From Annulohypoxylon bovei var. microspora (Eukaryota; Ascomycota; Sordariomycetes; Xylariales; Hypoxylaceae), in NCBI GenBank assembly GCA_022836615.1, contig MU405311.1, forward strand, positions 1 through 64,000: 64,000 nt of DNA, written 5' to 3'. Below the pieces are notes generated by a model. That model made no database searches and was not told the DNA's origin. It saw nothing but the letters and a program-made list of their open reading frames with translations. Positions 11,221 to 22,238 of the stretch are shown here, piece by piece. Every line of letters starts with the position of its first letter. The stretch's first letter is position 1. A program made the position numbers and the translations under genes.

Positions 11221-12601
11221 ATGGCTGGCGACGACCGAGCCTACTACATGCGCCCCGATCATGTCGTCGCGGCGGCCATAGCATTATCAGTAGTTGATAT
11301 TATTGCTGTTGCACTTCGGTTCTGGGCACGGAAGATTCAAAGGCAACCCCCTAAGGCAGATGACTGGTTGATGATACCTGCTACGGTACTATAAATCCCG
11401 ACAAGACTAGATCGTACTATATCAACTGACCTTTGGTGCATAGATGATGACTGTAGGAATCGGTATTGCCGAAATTTACGGCGTCTCGCAAAGGGGACTT
11501 GCGTACCGTACCGTGATACCAGCTGGCTATACGGGGAGCACTTCCGACCTAGTCACACCACAATTAATGCTCAAATCACAGGTGAGTAGGCATACACGAT
11601 GTATACGAGACGAGGGGTCTCTAACGAGATGAGATGTAGGTCGAATTCTCATACCTTCTCATGCTTCCTCTAGCATTGGCATGCATGAAGGCGAGCTTCC
11701 TGTACTTCTACGTGCGCGTCTTCGCGATCCAAAAACATAGCGCCATCAACAAGCTCCTCATAGGATGTATTATCCTTATAGCGGCGTGGGCCGTTGCGTT
11801 CTTCTTCGCGACCCTCTTCGAATGCGATCACAATTTCTGGAGGATCTGGAACTCGGAGACGGAGTTCGAGGAGCGGTGCTCTTACACCATCAACTTGGTT
11901 CTTATACTTTGCATCACCGACTTCGTCACAGACGTGTTCATAATCTTGATACCTGTTCCATTAGTAAGAGGTCTTGTGCTATCAATTAATTCAACGTTAA
12001 TGCTGAACAATCAAACAGGTATTACGATTAAATCTGTCCACGCCTAAGAAGATTAGCGTTTGTTTGATGTTTCTTCTTGGGGGAGTGTAAGATAAATACG
12101 GTACCTAGTACGAATTGTGCCAGAGCTAATGTTCAGTAGCACTGTTGTGGTATCCTTAATACGATTGATCATGATGGCTGGAAGTTTCGTTGGAAACTTT
12201 GACATGACCGATGATAACATCCGTAAGTGCTTGCCTAATCATAGCTTTATCTATCTATAGAGATATTAACACGTTCTACTATAGTCGGAGTAACGGCTTG
12301 TATGTATTGGGGCATGGTTGAATGCGGCGTTGGGGTGTTCGCCGCATGCCTGCCAACTATTCAGTTCCTCTTTAGGAGATTTATATGGGAACCGGCCGTC
12401 AGTTCCAGTCTATTTAGTTCCCGGTCTTCCCGGTCCTCCGAATCCAAGGACGCTATTCACGTTAGCCAGACGGTCGATGTTACGTACGCCAAACTACATA
12501 GCATCAGTAGTCGAGAGACTTCGCCGTCAGATGATCCGACTAACCGAATTACGCGTGAATCGTATATCTCGTCCGACAACCGCGTTGGGACAGCGGTGTG
12601 A
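11221..12601 (+). CDS. PTH11-like integral membrane protein (fungal rhodopsin domain), copy 1
   Basis: Proposed exons 11221-11385, 11444-11581, 11640-11963, 12019-12086, 12137-12222 and 12285-12601 give 365 residues. Hydrophobic segments: VVAAAIALSVVDIIAVALRF (helix 1), LLMLPLALACMKASFLYFYVRVF, LLIGCIILIAAWAVAFFFAT, INLVLILCITDFVTDVFIIL, ISVCLMFLLGGV and the late segment with MVECGVGVFAACLPTIQFLF, consistent with seven helices. Family hallmarks include KADDWLM after helix 1, a Cys before the long helix-3/4 loop, and the W-x-M-V-E-x-G block before the cytosolic tail. The Ser/Arg-rich tail is disordered. Members act as G-protein-coupled-receptor-like sensors or sit in metabolite clusters; the ligand is unknown. 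Next gene in the same direction is a secreted flavin oxidase 0.75 kb on. The ATG of MAGDDRAYYM is the only sensible start. Confidence 0.88.
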
Positions 12602-13353
12602 TAGGGGCTGACAGCCAAGCTCATGGTCATAGCTCTGAGATCAAGATCGCAACCCTGTGGCCCACACTATAACAATCTTACAACGATAATACACACCCAG
12701 CATGGTCCTGCTGATTCAACTCGGGCGGAAGGTATCAGAGGATGTAGTTAGAAGCACGAATAATTGTATAAGTAATATTACTTAGGTACCTAGATATAGT
12801 TAACATTATTGAGATATTAATGCCGATACTCGGCACTCAACATTCAGGTTATTGGTGCACACGCTAATGCTCGTCCCAACAATCTCACCGCTGCTGTAGA
12901 TCATCTGCTACCTAGCGGCACAAGAATGCTGGATCTTATGGATATGATTGGAGACGTCAAAATAAACGGAACATGTGCTAATGCCACTGTATTGGACTGT
13001 GTGTTAATTTATCCCCTAATTACCTAATTAGCCTCCACCGCCATCAATAATACGCGTAAGATACTTAGATAGGTAGTCAAAGGGATAGCGTACACTACAG
13101 TGTAGTACAGTAGTATTAACACATGTTCGCACATGCTTTATTTATCTTAACGCCATTCTGACTAGCCGTGGAAACCGTAGCTCTTAATTCCGGTCCGGGA
13201 TATGTTTCATACTGCTGGATCTAGGTATGAATTGAGGGCCGGTATTGGTTCATATCTTCCTTCCCGCTTAAAGTATAGACTTTCTTTTCCTTTCCTTTCT
13301 GTCTCCTTGTCTTCTCTGTTCCTTTTTTGATTGTTCAGTCGACAAGGTTCATA
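12602..13353. other. Intergenic region with a diverged MITE copy
   Basis: Contains element copy C (12974-13160). The pyrimidine-rich stretch at 13270-13330 lies just before the flavin oxidase ATG and is a likely promoter/5' leader. No gene is seen. Confidence 0.6.
12974..13160. mobile_element. MITE-like inverted-repeat element, diverged copy C
   Basis: The core 12974-13123 is 150 bp, the same length as copy A. It starts TGTGCTAATGCCACTGTATT and ends in the inverse AGTATTAACACA; immediate flanks GAACA/TGTTC extend the inverted repeat. Outward on the right, GCCATTCTG at 13152-13160 matches the outer terminus of copy B; the left outer end is not clearly matched. The centre differs from copies A and B, so this is a relative, not a recent duplicate. 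Confidence 0.6.
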
Positions 13354-15136
13354 ATGGAGGTCATAGCCGCCGTTGCAGCAGGGGCCATAGCATCCGCCTG
13401 TCAGAATGCTGCCGTCAGCAGCTGGCTTGTGGGTATCTGCCCTCAAAGAGACTACGCCGGGGAACTCGCAGAGAGGCTTTCTCGGAGTGCGCATATCTAT
13501 ACTCCGGGGTCAGATGATTTCATTACGGCGACGACACGTTGGTCGGTAGCACACGTCCCGGAAGTAAAGGTCGTGGTGGTCCCTAGCATCGAGAATGATG
13601 TCGCTGAGGCGGTAAGTGACTTAAGCAGATGGATATGGCTTTCTGATATATGGCGGTACTAACTATGTCTAAGGTGAAATATGCAAATGAGCTGAATATG
13701 CCTTATCTTGCTCTCAGCGGCGGCCGTATGTAACATTAAGAATTCTTCACCTTTCTAGCTTGTCTCGGGGGTGACTTTCTAACCAAGCTGACCGAGGAGT
13801 TACTGACCCCCGTTGTTGTAGATGGCGCAATCAAGACCGTTGGGAAGATGAAGAACGGTATTGAGATCTGGATGCATCAATTGAATGGTGTCGAAATTTC
13901 AGAAGACGGGACTCAGGCAAAAATTGGTGGTGGGGCCAAAACCAAGACCGTTACTGATACTCTCTGGAGTGCTGGGAAGCAGACAGGTGAGTTCAAGCCC
14001 GCATACCTCTCATGTACGGATATGCGGAATTAACAAGGAGGGTAGTGACTGGATGGTGTGAGTGCACTAGCATTCTTGGGCCTGGATTAGGAGGCGGCCA
14101 CGGGGTTCTCCAGGGACGCTATGGGCTCGTTTCTGACCAGTTCGTGTCGATGAACATTGTGCTAGCCGACGGAAGCCTGCGAACGATTGACGAGAGCTCT
14201 GATCTTTGGTGGGCTATGCAAGGGGCCGGTCATAATTTTGGCATCGTGACATCTGTCACCTCCAAAATCTACGACATCGAGCACCGGGATTGGGCGTATG
14301 AGAGCTTCGTCTTCACTGGTGACAAGGTCGAAGGCTTATATGACAATATCAACAACCACCTCCTGAAGGATGGCACTCAGTCAGTTGATATTATCAACTA
14401 CTCGTTCTTCATCAACAATCCGGACATTGATGCAGCCAATGTGAGTAATTCGCCTCGATATAACGTTAGCTTGCTTCATTAGTATTAACGAATGACACAG
14501 CCCGTAATCATGTTCTTCATTCTCCAGGAAGGAAGCACGACGGTAGACCCAAGCTATACGAAGCCTTTCCATGACTTGGGTCCGGTAGCTACCGATGGTG
14601 CCGGAGGAAGCTTCACCGACTTAGCAGCATGGACGGCCAACGACAATAATTCCCCGCCGTGTCAAAAGGCAGGGCTAGCCAACTATCGCTTCCCCATCGA
14701 CATTGAATCATACAATGTTCCAGCTCAGCGTCAAGTATACGACCTCTTCGCATCTGCCACGAAGGAGACCCCGGCCTTAAACAACTCCCTCTTCCTCTTC
14801 GAGGGTTACTCCACCCAGGGTGTAAAGGCCATCCCCAGCGAATCAACCGCCTTTCCTTCTAGGGGAGACAATCTCCTGCTCGCCCCACTAATCACCTATG
14901 CGGGCACCGACTCGGAACTTGACAGAAAGGCTGTCGAGTTGGGCGAAAGTCTTCGCCGCATTATTCACGAAGCCACGGGTAGGGAGGAGATGCACACGTA
15001 CGTCAACTACGCATACGGGGAGGAAACGAAGCAGAATATGTACGGGTACGAACAGTGGCGTCAGGATCGCCTGCTGGAACTGAAGAACAAGTACGACCCG
15101 CAGCGGAAGTTCAGCTTTTATGCTCCTATCGCATAG
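13354..15136 (+). CDS. Berberine-bridge-type FAD-linked oxidoreductase, copy 1
   Basis: Proposed exons 13354-13611, 13674-13725, 13822-13986, 14046-14440 and 14501-15136 give 501 residues. An FAD-binding PCMH domain of the VAO family comes first: VVVVPSIENDVAEAVKYAN, then ALSGGHGAIKTVGK with His104 as likely covalent FAD attachment, then CTSILGPGLGGGHGVLQGRY. Cys165 in that segment is a candidate second (6-S-cysteinyl) link. The C-terminal BBE domain has YVNYAYGEE...LLELKNKYDPQRKFSFYAP. The hydrophobic Ala-rich N-terminus (MEVIAAVAAGAIASACQNAA) may be a secretion signal. Such enzymes oxidise alcohols, sugars or alkaloid-like compounds with O2; the substrate cannot be read. It lies between a PTH11-like gene and an NmrA-like gene, all on the plus strand. 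The start is the ATG that keeps the hydrophobic N-terminus. Confidence 0.88.
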
Positions 15137-15696
15137 ACGAAAGCAATATGTATGGTATCTAAAGGCTGAAAATATAGGGGCTGCCCACTCAATATGGGTG
15201 TTGCGGGAATGCTTTGCAGCCTCGTCCTATTACCTTGCCGCTCGAGCGTAGGGTGACAGGGTTCTATTGTGATTTCGCATATTGTGGGCTGACGCTATAA
15301 AATCGAGTTGGTTCAGGGTGCGCAAGTTGACGACACCTTGATTCTTGAGGCCAAACTGAACTGCTTTGGCTACCTAATTACGAAGGATTCGATGACCCTA
15401 CACCGGCCGATGGTTTTCGGCGTGAGTCATGTTCCCTATATATTTAGCGCGATGCCCTCGGCTTTACAAATCATCGTTAATCCCGAATGTACGGTATTGT
15501 TAAATCGGGCCATGGTCAATCGGGGTTCGCCTCCCGGAATAAACCCATGATGCACTCGGATAAGGATATTTTAGTAATACTGCCAATATGTATTCCGTGA
15601 TCAACTGTCAGCCTGATTGTTATAAAAACGTAGCCTTGCGACTGATATTGTCTCCCCATCAATCGTCTGATACGCACTCACGTACAAATACACATC
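15137..15696. other. Intergenic region, flavin oxidase to NmrA-like gene
   Basis: An open stretch at 15308-15550 has no ATG start and no recognisable similarity. A TATAAAA-like element near 15619 (TGTTATAAAAACG) lies about 75 bp before the next ATG. Confidence 0.5.
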
Positions 15697-16799
15697 ATGT
15701 CTTATAATCGTATTGCAGTCTACGGCCACCGTGGCTGGGCCAGCTCTGCTATTTTCAACGCTCTTGTATCTTCGGGTGCACCGATCAAGGTGATATATCG
15801 TCCAGGCTCAGACGTTTCCAGCCTACCAGCGAGCGTCGCGAAGGTTGAGGTTGATGTCGAGAAGCAGCAACAAGAATTGATTGCTGCTCTCCAGGACGTT
15901 GATATCATCATGTAAGGCCTTTCAATGACTTCCAACATCCCGATGCTAATGCGTACCAAAGCTCCCTGGTCGGCCACGAAGGCATACAGAGACAGCATGC
16001 TTTCGTCAAGGCGATCCCGAGCACCAATGTCAAACTATTCGTACCGTCAAACCTTGGAATACGAGTGCTTGATGAGCAAGGCCTGCGTGTCCCAGTGAAC
16101 AAGGCGAAGTACGAAGTTGAAGAAGCAGCTAAGAAGGCAAGCATTGCCATGACGGTGGTAGAAGTTGGCTGCTTCGCTAAGTCGACGTTTTCAATTGGGT
16201 AAGAGTGGCATAAATCCCGAAACGTGGAACTAAACAACTCATATTGATAGGATACTGGGAATCGACTATCCCAGTAATCGACTCGTTTTTACTGGTGATA
16301 GTGCCAACCAGCAAGTGAACATATGGTTAGTATTATGCCCCCTTTTTCTACTGTCGCAATTTAGTAGCTAACAGGTGCCGTAAATAGCACAAGGAAGTAC
16401 GTCGCCGCAGCCTACGCATCGATCTTCGCCAGCACGCCCCCGGCTGAGCTCGTGGGTCAGATCATTGGCATTTCAGAATTGAAGGCCACTGGGAGTGAAA
16501 TTGCTGCTGTCCTAAAGAAGAAATATGGAGTCGAACCGCAAGTGTTCAGGCATAGCTTGGAAAAGGTTGACAATGAGATCGAGACTTGCATCAAAAACGG
16601 GATCCCGCTATCTTTGGCGTGGTGGTGTCGTAAAACCTGGGGGAATGGAACTTTGGTGAAGTCGGTTGGTGAAGAGATCTGGGAAGTTAAAGGCTATCAG
16701 AAAGTCACTCTTGACGATCTGCTTGTTGGTGGCAAATTGGTACCTTATCGCGACGTCCCTCCACAGGTAGTGCAAGCTTTCAACTCTACCATCTGTTAG
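15697..16799 (+). CDS. NmrA-like / isoflavone-reductase-type NAD(P)-binding protein
   Basis: Proposed exons 15697-15911, 15962-16198, 16251-16325 and 16388-16799 give 312 residues. The N-terminal beta-alpha-beta dinucleotide fold reads RIAVYGHRGWASSAIFNAL (a GxxGxxG variant), followed by an Arg (YRPG) that in this family contacts the NADP phosphate. Then LQDVDIIISLVGHEGIQRQH and VKLFVPSNLG, as in the atypical SDR group of NmrA, PCBER and isoflavone reductases. A conserved Lys lies in PVNKAKYEVEEAAKK, the place of the catalytic Lys in reductase members, so either a reductase or a redox-sensing regulator is possible. Third gene of a same-strand trio after the PTH11-like gene and the flavin oxidase; joint function is inference. 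Confidence 0.85.
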
Positions 16800-17226
16800 C
16801 TAAAAAAAGGAATAAAACCCCCGCTTGGGAATTATATCTATGAGGTCCCTGTATAATAGGCGCTCCACTTAGAGCCACATAGATCCAATATACTTTGGCA
16901 GGAAATAATCCTATCCAAGTTTAGATGACTTCGTGATATGTAGCCATGATTAAAAAGAAACGTTGTGTATATCAATGATGTCTGTCATTGCAGTATGTAA
17001 GCAATGATCTGAAGCTAAGACCATTAGCAGTAGAAGATGCAAGCTAGGAACATAGGCACTGGGGGGAACTACAACTCCCCGTTAACCATCTTAGGAAACG
17101 CACTTGCAACACAAAAGGCCGAGATGAAACAGAGGTCGGTAATGAAATATGATTGTTAACGCCTCGGCTCTAGGTTTTCTTAAGCATCGTGTTGTGGATA
17201 TGTACATTGCATTCTGTTCTGCCCTT
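16800..17226. other. Convergent intergenic region
   Basis: A tail-to-tail gap between the NmrA-like gene and NDUFA12. Nothing beyond 3' flanks is seen. Confidence 0.6.
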
Positions 17227-17992
17227 CTATTTTCTCTCGGCGGCAGTGGGTTCCCATGCCGTAACCTTCGCCTTCGTCCTATATGAATATTAGCGGATGG
17301 CCAAAGACTAATTTTGAACTACATACGTGTTGTATGGCCTATACGCCCCTTTTGTGAAGGTGTAGTTGGGAATTGTCTTAGTATCGGTGTCCTCCCAGGG
17401 ACGTCTCTTGTATGCAAGCAGGGGGTCTTCCGTAGGTGGCTTATTAACGGCGTATGAGATCCAGGCGTGCCAGCCGGGTTCAATCTGGGCTCTAAATTGA
17501 GGCATTAGCAGACAGATCCGCGGACCGACCCTCGGAGCGTACATACGCATCGAAGTCGTGGACCTTGTAGTCTACCCATCGTGTTCGAACTGCAGTCTAT
17601 CAGCAATCCTGCAACCACCAACTGTGCCTCCCGAGAGTAAAGCGACGTACGGGGTAGTTCTTCGTTGTTCTCGAAATACTTGTTGCCGAACCGGTCGGTG
17701 CCGATCAAAACACCAGCCTTAGTATCACCTAGAGGTTGTTAGGATTTCCGTTTCCCCGATATCACTATAATATTCATCGGACCGTACCAATATACTGTTT
17801 CGGAAAAATCGATCGTTAGTTTCGAATTAACAACTCATACATGAGAAGTTCGACGTACGTTCATTTGGCGCCAAGCATCCTGTCGCAATGTATGTTAGCA
17901 GCTGTAAAAGAGTAAAATAGTCTTGAGGGCTCGCTACTTACCTTGATGCCTACTCGCCACAGATTGGCGATGGTTCTTGGGATGGTCGACAT
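17227..17992 (-). CDS. NDUFA12: Mitochondrial complex I accessory subunit NDUFA12 (B17.2-type)
   Basis: Seven exons on the minus strand: 17992-17942, 17879-17859, 17794-17788, 17728-17651, 17589-17547, 17491-17327 and 17278-17227; total 138 residues. Translation includes MSTIPRTIANLWRVGIKDAW, then YIGDTKAGVLIGTDRFGNKY, FENNEELPLRTRWVDY and IEPGWHAWISYAVNKPPTED, ending TAWEPTAAERK. This is the complete NDUFA12 family pattern, an accessory subunit of NADH:ubiquinone oxidoreductase at the matrix arm. Exon 3 is only 7 nt (Tyr-Ile-G) and is needed to keep frame and the family sequence NYIGDT. There is no cleavable presequence, as in relatives. It is divergent from PGS1, with a 373-bp shared upstream region. 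Known homologues, including human, fit the length. Confidence 0.93.
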
Positions 17993-18365
17993 GTTGGGCG
18001 AAGCTCAATTGGACTCCTGTCGCCTTAGGTGCTGCTTCAATTGTGAGAGTAGAAGCGTTGATTTGAGGTCATCGCATTGAATGCAATTGGACGGAGCTGT
18101 CCGGCTTAATAGTCCGGGTATTCATCGGTCCGCGACGTATTTAGGTACCTATTATGTAATTAAGATCATGCAACGTCATGTTCGTCATTCCCCATTCAAG
18201 GTTCCACAGAGAGCTATGTAGGGGTATATCGATAAGATCCTTGTCAGATTTTAAGATTTTAGAGCTTTGAGAGCTTAAAAGTTCACAGTTATTTCACTTT
18301 CAACTCAATCGTCAGTTAAGAAAATCCCTTTATCATGAGTAATTACGTTCTTTCTTAATATTGCA
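17993..18365. promoter_or_regulatory. Divergent promoter of NDUFA12 and PGS1
   Basis: A head-to-head gap between two mitochondrial genes. ATTGG, i.e. CCAAT on the minus strand, occurs at 18008-18012 and 18086-18090. Directly after the second is CGG-N6-CCG at 18092-18103, an inverted repeat of the type bound by Zn2Cys6 dimers; further CCGG/GGTCCG words lie at 18111-18140. CCAAT boxes bind the Hap2/3/5 complex, which controls respiratory genes in fungi. Use of these sites is inference. Confidence 0.55.
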
Positions 18366-20123
18366 ATGATAATAAGGGGCTCATCAAGATTATGTCTAAA
18401 GCTGCGACCTGCTTTGGCTCGCCCAAGGATTCAATATGGCCAGCAATGCTGCCGTCGATATTCCATACCATCAAGTCCTCCACCTACAGCTGGCTCTATG
18501 AGCTCTGGTGGAATGCTGGCACCATTCGTGAACGAACTAGATAAAATCGCACCGTCTTTTCAGATTAACGGATCTCAAATACAGATCATTAAAACCCCTA
18601 CAGATTTCTACGAAACACTAAAGGTTGGTGATATGTTATTTGAGTATGAGTGAGCAAAGCCAGTTGACATTTCTAGGCTAGGATACGTAGTGCTAAGAAA
18701 CGAATATTCTTATCTACACTCTACATTGGAAAGTCTGAGAAAGAGTTTGTATGAGATTGGATCAACTCCTGTATAGAAATATCCATACTAACTAGAACTG
18801 AGATTGTGACGCTTCAAGATGCTCTTCGCGCCAATCCCGAACTAAAATTGAGCATCCTTACCGATGCGCTCCGTGGAACTCGAGAAGCGCCTGAACCATC
18901 GTGCGCTTCTCTCCTTGCTCCACTCATCACGGAGTTTGGATCAGATCGTGTTGAGATTCGAATGTACCATACTCCAAATTTGACTGGCTTACGAAAGAAA
19001 CACATACCTAAGCGGATTAATGAAGGATGGGGTTTGCAGCATATGAAACTATATGGAATCGATGACGAAATTATTCTTTCGGGGTACTTGAGCTCATTCT
19101 CAAACGGGAGGCATTTGGCTAACATCGTCTAGTGCAAATCTTTCTAATGACTATTTCACAAATCGTCAGGATCGATACCATCTGTTCTCCTCTAGCGAAG
19201 TGACGAACTATTTCTGGGAGCTTTACCAGGGTGTCACGTCACTTAGCTTCTTAGTGCAACATGCGAAGGATGAGGCTGCAGGGTTTAGACTTCATTGGCC
19301 ATCGAGCAATGCAGCCCCCTCGCCTCTAGAGCAGCCTGCCGAGTATATTTCAAAAGCTACGAGGCTTGTGAATAGCCTGATAGCGCCGAAGGATAGTATT
19401 ATTGAAAATAAACCATCAAATCTCAGCTCGGCTACCTCACGAGACACGACGGTTTATATGCTTGGCCAACTTTCTCAGCTTATGAAACCAGATACATCGA
19501 CTGAACTACCCGCGATCACACACGTTTTAAAAACACTAGGTGCACCAGAGTACGCAGGCTCATCTTGGACTTTTACGGCTGGGTATTTTAACCCAGCCCC
19601 GTCACTCACGAATCTACTACTCTCTACAGCCTCGCAAAACAACGTGGTAATAACAGCATCGCCTTATGCGAATGGATTTTATAAATCAAAAGGCGTCTCA
19701 GGGCTTCTACCAGATGCGTATACTCTACTTGCCCGAAGATTTCTTCGTACGATTCAAGAGCGAAAGCAAGACTCGGCGGTCGTCCTTAAAGAATGGAGAA
19801 GAGGCACTGTTAATGAGCCGGGCGGATGGACATATCACGCCAAAGGGTTATGGATAACACTGCCTCAAGAGCTCAATCCGTCGATGAGTATCATTGGAAG
19901 TTCAAATTACACCAAACGCAGCTACTCCCACGACCTAGAAGCGGGCGCTTTGATCGTGACCCGGGACCCTGATTTGAAGAAGAGATTAGGAGATGAGCAG
20001 AAGTGGCTGCAGGAATATGCAAGTCCTGTCACTTTGGACGACTTCGCTAAAACAGAGAGACGAGTCGGGTTGAAGGTCCGAATTGCAATGTGGATCGTTA
20101 GTCTTGTCGGTGGCGCATTGTAA
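18366..20123 (+). CDS. PGS1: CDP-diacylglycerol-glycerol-3-phosphate 3-phosphatidyltransferase (PGP synthase)
   Basis: Makes phosphatidylglycerol phosphate from CDP-diacylglycerol and glycerol-3-phosphate, the committed step to cardiolipin, in mitochondria. Proposed exons 18366-18623, 18677-18748, 18803-19083 and 19133-20123 give 533 residues, close to yeast Pgs1. Both phospholipase-D-type HKD motifs are present: HMKLYGIDD (His190, Lys192, Asp197) and HAKGLW (His439, Lys441) followed by SIIGSSNYTKRS. The N-terminus MIIRGSSRLCLKLRPALARP is basic and suits a mitochondrial presequence. Exon 1 uses an unusual donor (GTTGGT) and exon 2 uses GTATGA; both are needed to keep the conserved sequence RIRSAKKRIFLSTLYIGKSE in frame. 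Divergent from NDUFA12. The C-terminus (IAMWIVSLVGGAL) is hydrophobic. Confidence 0.93.
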
Positions 20124-20772
20124 CAATCCGGCCCCCACGGAAGTTAGAATTTCAACATTGAAGATCTCGGCTGCGTTCGGCGGTCCAACCGAAGAGTAGA
20201 TGCTCCGTTGTTCTACACTACCAAGTAGTAGATTGACATCGTTCCCTTTACCCCTTTCGCGATAAGGCGTGATCGTGAACAGCCATCAATTGTTTTACCG
20301 AGAAAAGCTTCCGAGTTATCTATGCCTTCCTTCTTAAAATCTACAGGCGGGGCAACTGCCTCCGCATTTGATCTCGCATCTCACCACAATGATACCCATT
20401 ATTGATCATACAATACATTCCTTGTCTGTGCCTGGACTTATGGGCTACTTTCTATTTCATATACCCCAACAGTAAATTTCTACCGGCAAATTAGAGTGCG
20501 ATTCGAAGGCCCGGACCTGAATTGGACGAGGTTACGCCGGCATGGCTTAATTGTTTACAATACACGCTCCCCGGTTTCATTGGAAATGGGGGTCGGTGAA
20601 GCATTGTTCACTTCCGCTAGAGATACAAACTGGTTAATTTCAACGAAAACGTAGATCGACCTAATTCAACCGAGGCGAGTCAATTCTAATTTATAAGAAA
20701 ACACCTCGCGCACACGGAAAAAGGGTGTCCTTTCACTTCTAGCCCTTGAGCATATCCATAGCTTTGTCCAAC
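20124..20772. other. Promoter region of the GH5 gene
   Basis: A 650-bp gap without genes. TTATAAGAAA at 20691-20700 is a TATA-like element about 80 bp before the ATG. No coding frame is supported. Confidence 0.5.
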
Positions 20773-22024
20773 ATGAAGTACTCAGCTCTCATTACTAGTT
20801 TAGCATCCACGGCTTCGGCAACCATCTATTATGCCGGTGTCGCCGAGTCGGGTGGCGAATTTGGTGTATGGAGTGCTGATGCTAAAAAGGGTACTGGTTT
20901 GCCCGGAACTTTTGGCGTCGAATACCAATTCATCGACAAGACCGGTGTCGACGTCCATGTAGACCAGAACCACCTGAACCTCTTCCGCATAGCGTTCTTG
21001 CTTGAGCGAATGGCTCCTGTTGCGACTGGTTTAGGAAAGACGTTCAATGAGACCCACTTCGATTACTTCAAGGAATCTGTCGATTATGTGACGGTTACCA
21101 AAGGCGCGTATGCAATCTTGGACCCTCATAACTACATGCGATATAACGATCCATCATCTCAACCCTACTCCGGCAGCGTGATCGGTAACACATCAGATTC
21201 CACTGCCGCTACGACGGCGCAATTCGGCGAATTCTGGGGTGAGCTTGCCAAGCGCTTCGCGGATAACGAGAAAGTCATCTTTGGGCTAATGAATGAGCCG
21301 CACGATATGGAAACCAGTCTCGTGTTGAAGAACAATCAGGCTGCTGTCGATGCTATCCGTGCCGCAAATGCTAGCAATTTGATCCTTCTCCCTGGAAATA
21401 GCTGGACTGGAGGTCACGCATGGACTCAGGGTCCGGATCCGAGCAGTGCGCTCATACACCAGTTCAAGGACCCGCTTAACAACACGGCAATTGACATTCA
21501 CGAATATCTCGATGTGGACTACAGTGGTAGCCATAGTGAGTGTGTGAGTGGCCCGGCGACAAACTTGGCGGATGTGACGACGTGGCTGAAGGTGGGTGAA
21601 TTCTTCACATAGCCTGCATGATTAGCTACCTAATAACCTCCATGAAAATACTCTCACCGACAGGAATGACTGACTATTTCTCTAGGAGCACAATCTCAAA
21701 GCCTTTATTACCGAGTTTGGCGGACACAATAACACGGGATGTGATGACATGTTGACCGACTTCGTCAAATACATGGACGACAATGACGTGTATATTGGGT
21801 GGACGGCTTGGGCAGCTGGTCCTTTCTGGGGTTCTGCTAGTCCGTGCTGCACAGACTCTCAGAACTACGGTAGCTTCGAACCTGGCAGCAAATCTGCTGA
21901 CGGTGGTCTAAGTCTGTACGATACCGTCTGGCTGAAGGTGCTGCAGCCACTCGTTCCGAGCAAGTTACAGTGGGAGGGGAAGGCGAGTGTGGCAGGAGGA
22001 GAGCTGGCCGAATTCCCTGCGTAA
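20773..22024 (+). CDS. Secreted GH5 endo-glucanase-type glycoside hydrolase
   Basis: Two exons, 20773-21591 and 21686-22024, give 385 residues. A short signal peptide (MKYSALITSLASTASA) sends it outside the cell. The family GH5 (clan GH-A) barrel shows NLFRIAFLLERM near strand 2 (Arg of the substrate site), DPHNYMRYN, the acid/base Glu175 in LMNEPHD, DIHEYLD (His-x-Tyr block) and the nucleophile Glu283 in FITEFGG, then WTAWAAGPFWG near the last strand. This is the fungal endo-beta-1,4-glucanase pattern, so it probably cuts cellulose or related beta-glucans. No carbohydrate-binding module or linker is present. The C-terminus is plain. The start is the ATG after a TATA-like element at 20691. 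Its 3' end is 215 bp from a TIR element. Confidence 0.92.
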
Positions 22025-22238
22025 GTGCAGCGCTTCAGCTACATCTAGGTAATCGGATCCTCACATTTCCGCCGGCGACGGCTTCGGAATGGCTCCTGTG
22101 ATCTGCTCCTCTATTGAAAACTAGGCGGCGATCTATAAAAGCGTTATCTTCCCCCCTTATAGTTGATTGGTTTATCGATATCTCCGGATCTGATCTCTGT
22201 GATGCTTCCAGTATCGCCATCTACGTAAGAGCTACCGT
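22025..22238. other. Short gap before the TIR element
   Basis: The 3' flank of the GH5 gene; nothing else is seen. Confidence 0.5.

Noticed and set aside
15308..15550. 80-residue frame between flavin oxidase and NmrA-like gene
   Set aside because: No ATG start and no recognisable similarity; I considered a retroelement fragment but saw no reverse-transcriptase motif.
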